64,000 nt of DNA, from positions 1 to 64,000 of the forward strand of contig NZ_AWZV01000034.1 in assembly GCF_000472545.1 (NCBI RefSeq), written 5' to 3'. Origin of the DNA: Burkholderia sp. WSM2232 (lineage in GTDB: Bacteria > Pseudomonadota > Gammaproteobacteria > Burkholderiales > Burkholderiaceae). Position numbers and translations under genes: made by a program. Shown here one piece after another: positions 25,604 to 34,973 of this stretch (positions are counted from its first letter, which is position 1; the number at the start of each line of letters is the position of its first letter). The notes below the pieces were generated by a model. It was not told the origin of the DNA and ran no database searches. It was given only the letters and a program-made list of their open reading frames with translations.

Positions 25604-25915
25604 CTCGACGTCCCAGAATCGTTCCAAACGCTGACACATTTCCCGCGCGGGATCACCATCTTGCGCGGCACGAGAAAGAGAACGCTTCGCAACGTGACCG
25701 AGAGCAGCCACCCGATTCAGCAGAATATGCTGTAGCCGCCCGAAAAAAAGCGATATACGCACCGTACGCCACTTTTTGAGGCGATTCATTGACTGCGCGA
25801 CACGCGTAGCATCGGCTTATCGCATGGCCGCATGCATGCCGCCCCGGCGCGCGATGCCACGCCAAACAAACCGCAGCCCCGCTTCTGCGAAACGGGCAAG
25901 CCAAGGAGCAACGCA
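25604..25915. other. Intergenic region, no feature recognised
   Basis: About 310 bases between the secreted small protein and the succinate-semialdehyde dehydrogenase gene. Short open frames here lack ribosome binding sites and family resemblance. It presumably carries the promoter of the dehydrogenase, but no clear element was found. Confidence 0.5.
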
Positions 25916-27391
25916 ATGTCTCTCGCACTGACGCGCACTGAACTGATCCGGCCGCTCAATCTGATCGACGGCCAATGGATCGCCGCCACGAGCAGCGCGC
26001 GCTTTCCTGTGATCAATCCCGCAACAGGCGAGACGATCGTCGAAGTCGCGAACAGCAGTGCCGCGGACGCGCGCGCCGCCACCGACGCCGCCGCTCGCGC
26101 GTTGCCCGCGTGGCGCGACAAGCTGCCCCGCGAACGTGCCGAGATTCTGCGCCGCTGGCACGCGCTGATCGTCGCGAACACCGAAGACCTCGCGAGGCTA
26201 ATGTCGACGGAACAAGGCAAGCCGCTGGCGGAAAGCCGTGGCGAAGTGGCATATGGTGCCTCGTATGTCGCGTGGTTCGCAGACGAAGCAACGCGCATTT
26301 ACGGCGACATCATTCCGCAGCAGCAGCGCGGCAAGCATATGAGCGCCGTGAAGGAACCCATCGGCATAGTCGCTGCAATCACGCCGTGGAATTTCCCGCT
26401 CGCCATGATCGCCCGCAAGATCGCGCCCGCACTCGCAGCCGGTTGCACAGTCGTCGCAAAGCCCGCCGAAGACACACCGCTCACCGCGCTTGCACTCGCT
26501 GCGCTCGCGCAGGAAGCCGGCGTACCCGACGGCGTGTTGAACATGTTGTCGGCTTCGCGCGAGCAAGGCATTGAAGCGGTGGCCGACTGGCTCGCCGATG
26601 CCCGCGTGCGCAAGATCACGTTCACCGGGTCGACGCCGGTCGGCAAGCATCTCGCGCGCGAATCGGCCGCCACGTTGAAAAAGCTCTCGCTCGAACTGGG
26701 CGGCAACGCGCCGTTCATCGTCTTCGACGACGCCGATCTCGACGCAGCGGTCGCCGGCCTCATCGCGGCCAAGTTCCGCAACGGCGGGCAAACCTGCGTA
26801 TGCCCGAATCGCGTGTATGTGCAGAAGGGCGTGTATGAGCGGTTTGCCGATCTGCTCGCGAAACGCGTGGCCGCGCTGAAGGTTGCGCCCGCAACGGATC
26901 CGGACGCGCAAATCGGCCCGATGATCAACGCGCGCGCCATCGACAAAATCGCGCGTCACGTGGAAGACGCCGTAAAACAAGGAGCAAACGTGCTGACGGG
27001 CGGCAAGCGCCTGACGGAACTTGGCCCGAACTACTATGCGCCGACAGTGCTGACCAACGCGCAGGACGGCATGCTGGTGTGCTGCGAAGAGACCTTCGGA
27101 CCGGTGGCACCGCTGTTCCGCTTCAACGATGAAGCACAGGCGCTCCGCCTCGCGAACGATACGCCCTTCGGCCTTGCCGCTTACTTCTATACGCAGGACG
27201 TACGGCGCATCAACCGCGTGGCTGCACAGCTGGAAGCGGGCGTGATCGGCATTAACGAAGGCGCTGTATCGAGCGAGGCGGCGCCCTTTGGCGGCGTGAA
27301 GGAATCAGGCTACGGCCGCGAAGGCTCCAAGTACGGACTCGACGACTATCTGTCGATCAAATACCTGTGCCAGGGCGGACTCGATCAGTAA
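25916..27391 (+). CDS. gabD: Succinate-semialdehyde dehydrogenase (NAD(P)+), GabD-like
   Basis: A 491-residue aldehyde dehydrogenase. It shows AITPWNFPLAMIARKIAPAL, GSTPVGKHL, the general base Glu in LELGGNAPFIVFDDAD and the catalytic Cys in GGQTCVCPNRVYVQ, the last being typical of succinate-semialdehyde dehydrogenases, where a second Cys two residues on is a redox switch. It produces succinate in GABA or related catabolism. Start at 25916 behind AAGGAG. No GABA aminotransferase is adjacent, so another semialdehyde is possible. Confidence 0.88.
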   Translation: MSLALTRTELIRPLNLIDGQWIAATSSARFPVINPATGETIVEVANSSAADARAATDAAARALPAWRDKLPRERAEILRRWHALIVANTEDLARLMSTEQGKPLAESRGEVAYGASYVAWFADEATRIYGDIIPQQQRGKHMSAVKEPIGIVAAITPWNFPLAMIARKIAPALAAGCTVVAKPAEDTPLTALALAALAQEAGVPDGVLNMLSASREQGIEAVADWLADARVRKITFTGSTPVGKHLARESAATLKKLSLELGGNAPFIVFDDADLDAAVAGLIAAKFRNGGQTCVCPNRVYVQKGVYERFADLLAKRVAALKVAPATDPDAQIGPMINARAIDKIARHVEDAVKQGANVLTGGKRLTELGPNYYAPTVLTNAQDGMLVCCEETFGPVAPLFRFNDEAQALRLANDTPFGLAAYFYTQDVRRINRVAAQLEAGVIGINEGAVSSEAAPFGGVKESGYGREGSKYGLDDYLSIKYLCQGGLDQ

Positions 27392-27433
27392 CGCTTCGCC
27401 GGCGCACGACGCGCAGGCGTGACGCCGCGGGCG

Positions 27434-28153
27434 TTACGCCAATGCGTTGCGATGGCCTTCCACCAGTTCGGCCATGCTGTTAAAGCGAAAGTCGATCTTC
27501 GGCTGTGAGCCCGGGTCCATCGTCGCGCCAAAGCCCTGCTTCGCATGCCGGCGATAAATCCAGCACGAAGCGAGGCCGAACGCATTCGCGGGCTTGTGAT
27601 CGTGAAAGAGACTTTCTGCGGTATGCAAAATGGTCTCTTTGCGTATGCCGCGTTCGCCGAGCTTCTCCAGCATGTACTCGAAATTGCGCGGCGACGGCTT
27701 GTATGAACCGATATCCTCCGCGGTGAATATCGCGTCGAACTCAACCCGCAGCTTCGCATTGCTATAGCTGAAACTATCATTGTCTACGTTCGAGAGAATG
27801 ACCAGCTTGTAGTGCTGCTTCAGGTACTGCAACGCTGCCGCGGAATCGTCGAATGCAGGCCAATTCCGGATCGACTTGCCGTACGCGTCGCAATCGGCGA
27901 GCGTATACGGCACGCCCCATTCTTCTGCAAGGCGCTTGTAGACCACGGGCAGCAAGTCCTGATAGCGCCGGTAAGGCGTGTACCTCTGCTGCGACGATTC
28001 GTGTCGCGCATGCGCCTCCAGTACCTGGTCGCGCGTGAGCGTTCGCCCGACACGCTCCAGCAGCGGCCGCAAGCCCTCGAAGATGCCTGTTTCCCAATCG
28101 ATCAAGGTGCCATAGCAATCGAAGGTCAGCGTGTCGAAGTCGGTCAGGCGCAT
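27434..28153 (-). CDS. HAD superfamily hydrolase, haloacid dehalogenase type II
   Basis: A 239-residue hydrolase with nucleophile Asp12 in FDCYGTLIDW, motif II VILSNVDNDSF and motif III lysine in GSYKPSPRNFEYML. It shares its framework with the protein at 12780-13448 but is only distantly similar. It converges on the gabD-like gene and is divergent from the LysR gene at 28232, 78 bp away. Possibly controlled by that LysR; substrate unknown. Confidence 0.87.
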   Translation of the reverse strand: MRLTDFDTLTFDCYGTLIDWETGIFEGLRPLLERVGRTLTRDQVLEAHARHESSQQRYTPYRRYQDLLPVVYKRLAEEWGVPYTLADCDAYGKSIRNWPAFDDSAAALQYLKQHYKLVILSNVDNDSFSYSNAKLRVEFDAIFTAEDIGSYKPSPRNFEYMLEKLGERGIRKETILHTAESLFHDHKPANAFGLASCWIYRRHAKQGFGATMDPGSQPKIDFRFNSMAELVEGHRNALA

Positions 28154-28231
28154 GGCTTTCTCCTCGTCTTTCAGCGGATAAAAGCGACAGTGTAGGTTAT
28201 CCTGCGCGTACTGAGGTCAAACAGAATCGCT

Positions 28232-29131
28232 ATGAATCTTAGGGCTCTACAGTGCTTCGTGATTCTTGCCGAGGAGCTGAATTTCAGCCGCGCCGCAGAG
28301 CGGCTGCATATTGCACAGCCCGCTTTGAGTCAGCAGATCCGTTCGCTGGAAGAGCGGCTCGGCACGCAACTCGTCGATCGCGCGCGACGTCCGCTCACGC
28401 TCACGGAAGCGGGGCACTATCTCTGCACTGAAGCGCGTCAGATACTTGGCGCATTGGAACAGGCGAGCCTCGCGACACAGGAAATCGGCGTGGGCAGGCG
28501 CGGCTGGCTTAGCATCGGCTTCACGCGCTCGGCTATGTACAGCATTCTGCCGCCCGCGCTGAAGGCGTTTCATCATGCGTATCCGCAAGTCGAACTGAAG
28601 CTTTTCGAAATGCTCACCGAGGAGCAAACCGACGCACTTCGCGACATGCGCATTCACATCGGCATTGGGCGGCAACCGTTGGCAATCGAAGGCTGCACGT
28701 CCTATCCGCTGCTGCGCGAGCGGGTAATGGCCGCGCTTGAACCCGGGCATCCGCTCGCCTCGCGCAAAACGGTAACCATCGCCGATCTCGCGGATACGCC
28801 GTTGATCCTCTATCCGAAGCACCAGAACGCGCAGTTCAAGCGCTCCGTTCTATCGTTGTATCGCGACGCGGGCCTGACGCCGCTCGTCGCTCATCAGGCA
28901 TATGAAATTCAAACTGCAATCGCGCTGGTCGCAGCGGGGCTCGGCGTGACGTTCATTGGCGAATCGGTCGCGCAGCTTGGGCGCAGCGACGTTGTCTATC
29001 GACACCTGGCGGGACCGGGTTCCAGATACCGCTCGACGCTCGCAGCGACGTTCAGGACCGAGGACGCCTCGCCCCATCTGCGTGCGTTCCTCGCTTGCCT
29101 GCCGCCGCCGATTGCGCACGCCGCACTATAA
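28232..29131 (+). CDS. LysR family transcriptional regulator (CbnR/CatR-like)
   Basis: A 299-residue LysR regulator. The HTH at the N-terminus reads LRALQCFVILAEELNFSRAAERLHIAQPALSQQIRSLEERLG, as in the CatR/BenM/CbnR branch that responds to aromatic intermediates. The following MFS, ligJ and ligK genes on the same strand are its likely targets. The HAD gene is transcribed away from it. Confidence 0.9.
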   Translation: MNLRALQCFVILAEELNFSRAAERLHIAQPALSQQIRSLEERLGTQLVDRARRPLTLTEAGHYLCTEARQILGALEQASLATQEIGVGRRGWLSIGFTRSAMYSILPPALKAFHHAYPQVELKLFEMLTEEQTDALRDMRIHIGIGRQPLAIEGCTSYPLLRERVMAALEPGHPLASRKTVTIADLADTPLILYPKHQNAQFKRSVLSLYRDAGLTPLVAHQAYEIQTAIALVAAGLGVTFIGESVAQLGRSDVVYRHLAGPGSRYRSTLAATFRTEDASPHLRAFLACLPPPIAHAAL

Positions 29132-29180
29132 GCAAAAGCCTATACAAGCATAAGCAACCGGTCTTGGACTGCTCACCGGC

Positions 29181-29217
29181 GCGTTCTTATCATTGAGCCA
29201 CACATGACAAAGAACGC
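29181..29217 (+). repeat. Inverted repeat GCGTTCTT ... AAGAACGC in the MFS leader
   Basis: Perfect 8-base arms at 29181-29188 and 29210-29217 with a 21-base spacer, directly upstream of a second hairpin. It could be a protein-binding dyad or an RNA stem in the leader of the transporter gene. Confidence 0.55.
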
Positions 29218-29218
29218 A

Positions 29219-29240
29219 GGCACGGCCACGTCGCCGTGCC
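29219..29240 (+). promoter_or_regulatory. Perfect hairpin GGCACGGC-CACGTC-GCCGTGCC before the MFS ribosome binding site
   Basis: An 8 bp GC stem with a 6-base loop ending 6 bases before the AGGTAGGAG ribosome binding site. No T-run follows, so it is not an intrinsic terminator; it may affect mRNA stability or translation. Confidence 0.6.
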
Positions 29241-29257
29241 GCCAGGTAGGAGACAGC

Positions 29258-30580
29258 ATGAACCGGAACGACGAAGCCGCCACCATGCGAAAGGTATATG
29301 GGCGCCTGATGCCCTTGCTATTCGCGATGATGTTCTTCAATTATCTCGACCGTATCAACATCGGTTTCGCCGCGTTGGACATGAACAAACAGTTGGGCTT
29401 CAGCCCCGCTGTGTTCGGCTTTGCGGGCAGTATTTTCTTCGTCGGCTACATGCTGCTGGAAGTGCCGAGCAATCTGCTGTTGCATCGGGTCGGCGCGCGG
29501 CGCTGGATCGCGCGCATTCTTCTGACCTGGGGCGCCGTGGCCGCGCTCACCGCGTTCGTCTTCAACGATACAAGCTTCTACGTGTTGCGCTTTCTGCTTG
29601 GCGTGATGGAAGCAGGCTTTTTGCCGGGCGTCGCGGTGTATCTGACCAAATGGTTTCCCGTGCGTTACCGGGCGCGCGCAGTGGGTGGCTACATCATTGC
29701 CGGTTCGTTTTCGGCGGTGCTCGGCGGTCCCTTGTCCACGGCGCTGATGACGGGGGCCGACGGCGTTCTCGGTTTGCATGGCTGGCAATGGATGTTCATT
29801 CTGGAAGGCGTGCCGGCCATGCTGCTCGGTCTTGTTACGCTGCGCCTCATGACCGAGCGCCCAGCAGACGCCGATTGGCTTTCCACCGATGAAAAGCACT
29901 GGCTCGAATCGACGCTCGCCGCCGAGCGAGACGCCTTGGGCGGCAACACTCATTATCCGCTGCTGCGCGTGGCGGGCGATATACGCGTGTGGAGTCTCGC
30001 ATGCCTGTTCGGCTGCGCGCTGGTCGGCATTTATGGGCTGTTTCTGTGGCTGCCGCAGATCGTCAAAAGCCTGGGACATCTCACCAACCTCGAAGTCGGC
30101 TTTCTGTCCGCCGCGCCGCCTCTGCTCGGAGTACTCGGCACATTTCTGATCAGCCGCAGTTCGGATCGCACCGGCGATCGCAAGAAACACCTCGCGTTCG
30201 TGTACTTCATGAGTGCGCTGGCAATTGCGGGCAGCGCATATGCGCCGAATCCCGTCATCGCCTATGTGCTGCTGTGCGTGACCGGTCTCTTCATCTATGC
30301 GGGCAACCCGCTGTTCTGGAGCCTTGCGTCTTCGTTCAGAACGGGCGCCGCGGGTGCCGCGACCATTGCACTCATCAACACCATCGCGCAATTCGGCGGA
30401 CTGGTCGGGCCCTGGAGCATTGGCCTCGTGCGCAGCGCGACCGGCAACTTCAAGCTTGCGTTGCTGACGATTGCCGCGTTTCTGCTGGTGTCGACGATCA
30501 TCGCGCTCGCCATGCGAGTCACGGCACGCGAGGACGAAACGGCCTCGCTCGCAACCGGCGAGGCGGCGAAGCGCGCCTGA
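29258..30580 (+). CDS. MFS transporter, anion:cation symporter (ACS) family
   Basis: Inner-membrane transporter of 440 residues. ACS signatures include MMFFNYLDRINIGFAALDMN in helix 1, the LEVPSNLLLHRVGARRWIAR loop, and FLLGVMEAGFLPGVAVYLTKWFP. Relatives carry phthalate, tartrate, hexuronate or similar acids. Start at 29258 behind AGGAG; the ATG at 29204 would add a segment encoded by the leader hairpin. It precedes ligJ and ligK, so it probably imports their aromatic precursor or a tricarboxylate-like intermediate. Confidence 0.9.
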   Translation: MNRNDEAATMRKVYGRLMPLLFAMMFFNYLDRINIGFAALDMNKQLGFSPAVFGFAGSIFFVGYMLLEVPSNLLLHRVGARRWIARILLTWGAVAALTAFVFNDTSFYVLRFLLGVMEAGFLPGVAVYLTKWFPVRYRARAVGGYIIAGSFSAVLGGPLSTALMTGADGVLGLHGWQWMFILEGVPAMLLGLVTLRLMTERPADADWLSTDEKHWLESTLAAERDALGGNTHYPLLRVAGDIRVWSLACLFGCALVGIYGLFLWLPQIVKSLGHLTNLEVGFLSAAPPLLGVLGTFLISRSSDRTGDRKKHLAFVYFMSALAIAGSAYAPNPVIAYVLLCVTGLFIYAGNPLFWSLASSFRTGAAGAATIALINTIAQFGGLVGPWSIGLVRSATGNFKLALLTIAAFLLVSTIIALAMRVTAREDETASLATGEAAKRA

Positions 30581-30634
30581 CGCAGCGAACCGGCAACCGC
30601 ACATTGCGACAACCAGACGAAGGTATTGCAGACC

Positions 30635-31675
30635 ATGATTATTGATTGTCACGGGCATTACACGACCTCGCCACCGCAGCACGAAGCATGGCGCACGCAG
30701 CAGATCGCCGCCGTGAGAGAGGGGCAGACGCCGCCACCCCGCCCCGGCATCAGCGACGACGAAATCCGCGAAAGCATCGAAACCGGCCAGTTGCGCATTC
30801 AACGGGAACGCGGCACCGACCTCACGATCTTTTCGCCACGCGCCGCCGGCATGGGCCATCATCTCTCGACAGCAGAAGCCAACGCGCAATGGTCGCGCGA
30901 GTGCAACGACCTCGTGCACCGCGTCTGTTTGCTGTTTCCGCGCAACTTTGTCGGCGTATGTCAGTTGCCACAAGCGCCAGGCGCACCGCCCGCAAACTGT
31001 GTCGACGAATTGCGGCGCTGCGTGGAAGAGTTGGGCTTTATCGGCTGCAATCTGAATCCCGATCCGTCGGGTGGACACTGGTCGGGGCTGCCGCTCACGG
31101 ACCGCTCGTGGTATCCGCTTTATGAAGCAATGGTCGAGCTCGACGTGCCCGCGATGATCCACGTGTCCTCGTCGTGCAACCCCAACTTTCATGCAACGGG
31201 CGCGCATTACATCAACGGCGACACATCCGCTTTCATGCAGTTGCTCACCGGCGATCTGTTCGCGGACTTCCCTACGCTGCGCTTCATCATTCCCCACGGT
31301 GGCGGAGCGGTGCCGTATCACTGGGGACGCTATCGCGGCCTCGCACAGGACATGAAGCGGCCGCTGTTGCGCGACCATCTGCTCAACAACGTGTTCTTCG
31401 ATACTTGCGTGTATCACCAGCCGGGCGCTGAACTGCTCGCCAAAATAATCCCCGTCGAAAACATTCTGTTTGCTTCGGAAACGATAGGTGCCGTGCAAGG
31501 CATCGATCCGGAAACAGGCCACCACTATGACGACACCCGCCGCTACATCGACGCTATCGAATGGCTCAGCGACGTGGATCGGCAACGTATCTACGAAGAC
31601 AACGCGCGTGCGGTATATCCGCGACTAGCGCGTCAACTCGATCGACAACTCGCGGCCCAAGGAGCTATTGCATGA
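30635..31675 (+). CDS. ligJ: 4-oxalomesaconate hydratase (amidohydrolase family)
   Basis: A 346-residue amidohydrolase_2-type enzyme that adds water to 4-oxalomesaconate, giving 4-carboxy-4-hydroxy-2-oxoadipate, in the 4,5-cleavage (meta) route of protocatechuate and in gallate breakdown. Metal-site features are DCHGHYTT at the N-terminus and IPHGGGAVPYHWGRYRG; the NLNPDPSGGHWSGLPLTDRSWYPL segment is typical of LigJ. The ATG at 30635 is preferred to 30626. Its stop overlaps the ligK start (ATGA). Confidence 0.9.
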   Translation: MIIDCHGHYTTSPPQHEAWRTQQIAAVREGQTPPPRPGISDDEIRESIETGQLRIQRERGTDLTIFSPRAAGMGHHLSTAEANAQWSRECNDLVHRVCLLFPRNFVGVCQLPQAPGAPPANCVDELRRCVEELGFIGCNLNPDPSGGHWSGLPLTDRSWYPLYEAMVELDVPAMIHVSSSCNPNFHATGAHYINGDTSAFMQLLTGDLFADFPTLRFIIPHGGGAVPYHWGRYRGLAQDMKRPLLRDHLLNNVFFDTCVYHQPGAELLAKIIPVENILFASETIGAVQGIDPETGHHYDDTRRYIDAIEWLSDVDRQRIYEDNARAVYPRLARQLDRQLAAQGAIA

Positions 31676-32340
31676 ATCCAATCGGATGGCGGGAATTCGA
31701 ATCCGCGCCGCAGGCACTGCCTGCAACACTCGATGCGTTGCGCGAACTCGCCGTTTCACTGCTCAGCGACAACATGGCGCGCGCAAGCGGCATGCTGGGC
31801 TTGCGGCCGTATCATCGGCCGAAGCCTCTCGTCGGCACCGCCGTGACGGTTCGCACGCGCGCGGGCGACAACCTCGCGATTCATCGCGCGTTCGACTTCT
31901 GCAGACCCGGCGACGTGCTGGTGATCGACGGCGCGGGCGACCTCACGCAAGCACTAATGGGCGAAATCATGGCGAGCTTCGCAGAGAGCCTCGGCGTACA
32001 TGGGCTCGTCGTCGACGGCGCAATTCGCGACGTCGGCGCCCTGCGTCAGCGCGATCTTCCGGTGTATGCACGAGGCGTCACGCATCGTGGTCCCTACAAG
32101 AACGGACCTGGCGAAATCAACGTGCCGGTCACCGTGGGTGGCATGGTGGTGCATCCTGGCGATATCATTGTCGGCGATGAAGACGGCCTGCTCGCGATCC
32201 CACCAGCCGATGTCGATGCCGTCATTGAAGGCGCGCGCCGGCAACATGCAAAAGAGGTAACGGCCTTGAAGTCGATTGCCGAAGGCAACTTCGACCGCTC
32301 CTGGGTTGCTCCTCAACGCGACCGGATGATGAACACCTGA
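31672..32340 (+). CDS. ligK: 4-carboxy-4-hydroxy-2-oxoadipate aldolase (RraA-like)
   Basis: A 222-residue class II aldolase of the LigK/HMG aldolase and RraA fold. It cleaves 4-carboxy-4-hydroxy-2-oxoadipate to pyruvate and oxaloacetate. Fold motifs are GTAVTVRTRAGDNLAIHRA, DVLVIDGAGD and VVDGAIRDVGALR; the Arg and Asp of the last motif are the usual catalytic and metal-binding residues. AAGGAG lies 6 bases before the ATG, which overlaps the ligJ stop. It completes the path into central metabolism. Confidence 0.9.
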   Translation: MNPIGWREFESAPQALPATLDALRELAVSLLSDNMARASGMLGLRPYHRPKPLVGTAVTVRTRAGDNLAIHRAFDFCRPGDVLVIDGAGDLTQALMGEIMASFAESLGVHGLVVDGAIRDVGALRQRDLPVYARGVTHRGPYKNGPGEINVPVTVGGMVVHPGDIIVGDEDGLLAIPPADVDAVIEGARRQHAKEVTALKSIAEGNFDRSWVAPQRDRMMNT

Positions 32341-32342
32341 AT

Positions 32343-32750
32343 GTGAGCCACATGGCGCAATATCTGAACGCTGCAACGCTTCTCGAACTCGCACGCCTCG
32401 CCGAGGCGCGCGCAAGCGCCCCATGCGCATGCGCGAAAACACCGCTCGACGGCTGGCAGTCGCAACCGCTTTCTCTGGACGAAACGCAGTTCGACGAGAT
32501 CGGCACACTGCGGCCCGAAGAGCACGCCGAGCCGACCTTTAGCGAATATCTGCCGGAGAAGACAAGCTACTGGTCCCCCAACGCGCCCATTGCGCCTCGC
32601 TTCTTCCCATACAACCAATGTTCTGTATGGGCATGCAAGCTATGCGGGCGCCTCTACCTGCACTACACGGAAGGCGGCGGGTATTTCGTCGACAGAAGAA
32701 TCCGCGCTGTAAAAGCCGAGCTTATCGAAGACGTACCCTTGCCGCCGTAG
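32343..32750 (+). CDS. Hypothetical Cys-rich protein downstream of ligK
   Basis: A 135-residue protein (GTG start at 32343, or ATG at 32352 with the same frame). It begins 2 bp after ligK and is therefore in that operon. Two cysteine pairs, CACAK near residue 28 and CSVWACKLCGRLYLHYTEGGGYFVDRR near 93, suggest a metal-binding fold. No family was recognised. It could be an accessory protein of the ligJK pathway or an unrelated passenger. Confidence 0.7.
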   Translation: MSHMAQYLNAATLLELARLAEARASAPCACAKTPLDGWQSQPLSLDETQFDEIGTLRPEEHAEPTFSEYLPEKTSYWSPNAPIAPRFFPYNQCSVWACKLCGRLYLHYTEGGGYFVDRRIRAVKAELIEDVPLPP

Positions 32751-32877
32751 TCTGCTTTTCGCTTGCCAGTTGGACAACATGCGGCGCGCAAATCGGGCGC
32801 ACGTGACTGGCCAGCGCAGTGCACGGGCGCCGCCGCGCAGCGCCCCGCCTTCGCGCACGCGCTACGTGAACAGTCCA

Positions 32878-34344
32878 TCAGTGATCGTCGTCGTGACCTG
32901 GCATGCAGGCCTGGTCATCGTGACCACGCCCTTTGCCCGCATTTGCGCCGGCGAGTTTTTGCGCGACGTAGGCCGGCAGTTCGCTCGCGTCCCATGCAAA
33001 CACGAAAAACTGATTGGGATTGGCGATACCCGCCGGATGATTCATATCGGTGACCGTGCCGAGGAAGTCGTTGTCGTTCGCGATAAAGAGCGTGTGTTTC
33101 TTTACGCCGCCGACCATGACGTCCGGGCCGAACGCGAGCCCTTCGAGCTTCGCGGGAATGTCGTTCGCGTTGTAGCCGTGCGCGGTCAGTTGCGCGACCA
33201 CGTCGAGGAACAGCGCTTTTTTTACGGCGTACGGCGCGAGGCCAGCTTGACCGCTCGTATTGCTGACGTCTTGCGCGCCGGCCAGGTCGATATGGAACAC
33301 TCGCTTGAAAGCAGCCGTCGAATTGTCGCCCAGGCCTTTGCCGTCGCGTTCGTCGACCAGCAGTTCATGATCGTTCACGGCCACCACGTCGCTGATGGTG
33401 GGATACTTCGGCTTCGTCGTGGTCCCGATGTTGGTGAGCGGATACGCGAACTGCGTGGTTTTTCCGGTGCGCGGGTCGATCCTGACAATGCGCGTGTATG
33501 CGCCGTCTGTGCCGCCGTCCTGAATCAATGGGCTTTGCATGGCGCCGAACAGCGTCTTGCCGTCCGGCGAAATTGCGAGACCTTCCATGCCCTTGTTCGC
33601 AACGCGGCCTGCGGTGTTTTGCGCGATTTCATCGTTGCCAACCGGGCTTAACGTCGAAACAGCAAACATGTCCGGCAGCTTGTAAGCGTCAATGCGCCGG
33701 CCGGTGCGCCGATCAAAGCGGTAAACATACGGGCCGTATTCGTCGGAGATGTATACGCTTTCGCCGTCATTGCTCACGCGCACGCTTTCCGGATCGAAGC
33801 GCCCGTCCCGATCATTGGTCGACAGGCGCGTCGGATCGAAATTGTCTGAACGCCCCGTGAAGTAGTGCGTGTGATTGCGGCTGTTCAGCGCCGGGGCACC
33901 GTCGGGCACGCCGGCCGCTGCGCCCGATCCGTAAACCAGTTTCTCCGAGGTATGCAGCAAAGTGGTGGCAATCAGCTTCGGCGTCAGCGAATACGGCAGC
34001 GGCGCGCCAGCCGCGCTCGGCTGCAAGCGCAGGTGCAAGGTCTGGAAGCGGTTGATGTACGACGCCGTATCGTCGATGGCCGCGTTATACGACACGGCAT
34101 TCGGGCCGCGGTCCGGCACGGCGACGAACGTATGGCATCCCGCGTACGCTATGCCCGAACCGAGGCCGCCGAGCAGGTTGCCCGCTACGCCGTTCTCGAG
34201 CGGCGCTGCCGTTTCCTTCGAGAGGTCGCCGGTCAGGCCGCCAAGCTGACCAACCGCGATGAGATCGACCGCAGCATGCGCGGCCGTCGCGAACATGAGC
34301 GACGAGGCAATCGCTGTCAGAGCAAACAGTCTTGAACGAGACAC
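32878..34344 (-). CDS. Secreted phytase-like esterase-domain protein
   Basis: A 488-residue exported protein with a clear Sec signal (LFALTAIASSLMFATAAHA, cleavage after AHA near residue 24). The mature part matches the esterase-like activity of phytase family: a beta-propeller with DPESVRVSNDGESVYISDEYGPYVYRFD, GMEGLAISPDGKTLFGAMQSPL, and DERDGKGLG repeats. The C-terminus is rich in His/Asp (GHDDQACMPGHDDDH), which may bind metal. Likely periplasmic or extracellular hydrolase of phosphate esters. It converges with the ligK operon. Confidence 0.87.
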   Translation of the reverse strand: MSRSRLFALTAIASSLMFATAAHAAVDLIAVGQLGGLTGDLSKETAAPLENGVAGNLLGGLGSGIAYAGCHTFVAVPDRGPNAVSYNAAIDDTASYINRFQTLHLRLQPSAAGAPLPYSLTPKLIATTLLHTSEKLVYGSGAAAGVPDGAPALNSRNHTHYFTGRSDNFDPTRLSTNDRDGRFDPESVRVSNDGESVYISDEYGPYVYRFDRRTGRRIDAYKLPDMFAVSTLSPVGNDEIAQNTAGRVANKGMEGLAISPDGKTLFGAMQSPLIQDGGTDGAYTRIVRIDPRTGKTTQFAYPLTNIGTTTKPKYPTISDVVAVNDHELLVDERDGKGLGDNSTAAFKRVFHIDLAGAQDVSNTSGQAGLAPYAVKKALFLDVVAQLTAHGYNANDIPAKLEGLAFGPDVMVGGVKKHTLFIANDNDFLGTVTDMNHPAGIANPNQFFVFAWDASELPAYVAQKLAGANAGKGRGHDDQACMPGHDDDH

Positions 34345-34948
34345 GATGTCTTCCTTGAATGGAATGCTTGTTTTAGACGTGTCTGGCGCCGGGCATCATC
34401 CAGGTGCTTGCCGGCATGGATGTTCGAAACACGACATGAACGGCCGGCGCGCAGCCTGTTGGTGTTGTTGGCCGAGGGTGGCCGCCCATCATATTGCGTG
34501 ACACATATGACGCAACGGTGACGCACTATCTGCAGTGTCCGCTGAAGACCCGTGCAAAAGCGCCAGATTCCGGTCTGAAGCGCATGCTTCAACTAGCCAG
34601 GTTTCAAAGTTGCAACGAATCGGTCAACCTCCACGCTCGAGAACGGCCCTAATTTAACGGCCCGATTCACTTTTGGCTCACCTGGGTCAAATCCCTAAGT
34701 CTGGGTTCCAGGCCATGCGCATCGCGGAAGAGCGCGACTTTCGACGGTGCGGGGCATGACGCGCCAATGATGCAGTTCTGAGTCAAGTCGGTCACATCTG
34801 CGCTCCCCCTCGTCGAGAAAAACGCAGTTGGAGGACTGTAAGCCCGATGCTTTCGAGACTCCATGCAAGCTGGCCCACTCCTTGCCTTTATGTTTGCGCA
34901 CAGCCGGCGACACGATCAACGACCAGATCGATGCCGACGGGGGTTCCC

Positions 34949-34973
34949 TTGCTACCCGCACACCGGGTAGCAA
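34949..34973. repeat. Perfect 10-bp inverted repeat TTGCTACCCG-N5-CGGGTAGCAA
   Basis: Both 10-base arms match exactly around a 5-base spacer. No T-run follows on either strand, so a terminator is unlikely. A dimeric repressor operator or a recombination half-site pair would look like this. Confidence 0.65.

Noticed and set aside
29318..31585. A 755-residue open frame on the minus strand opposite the MFS, ligJ and ligK genes
   Set aside because: It is rich in His, Arg, Glu and Gln in the manner of GC-rich antisense frames, has no domain signal, and lies fully over three recognised genes.
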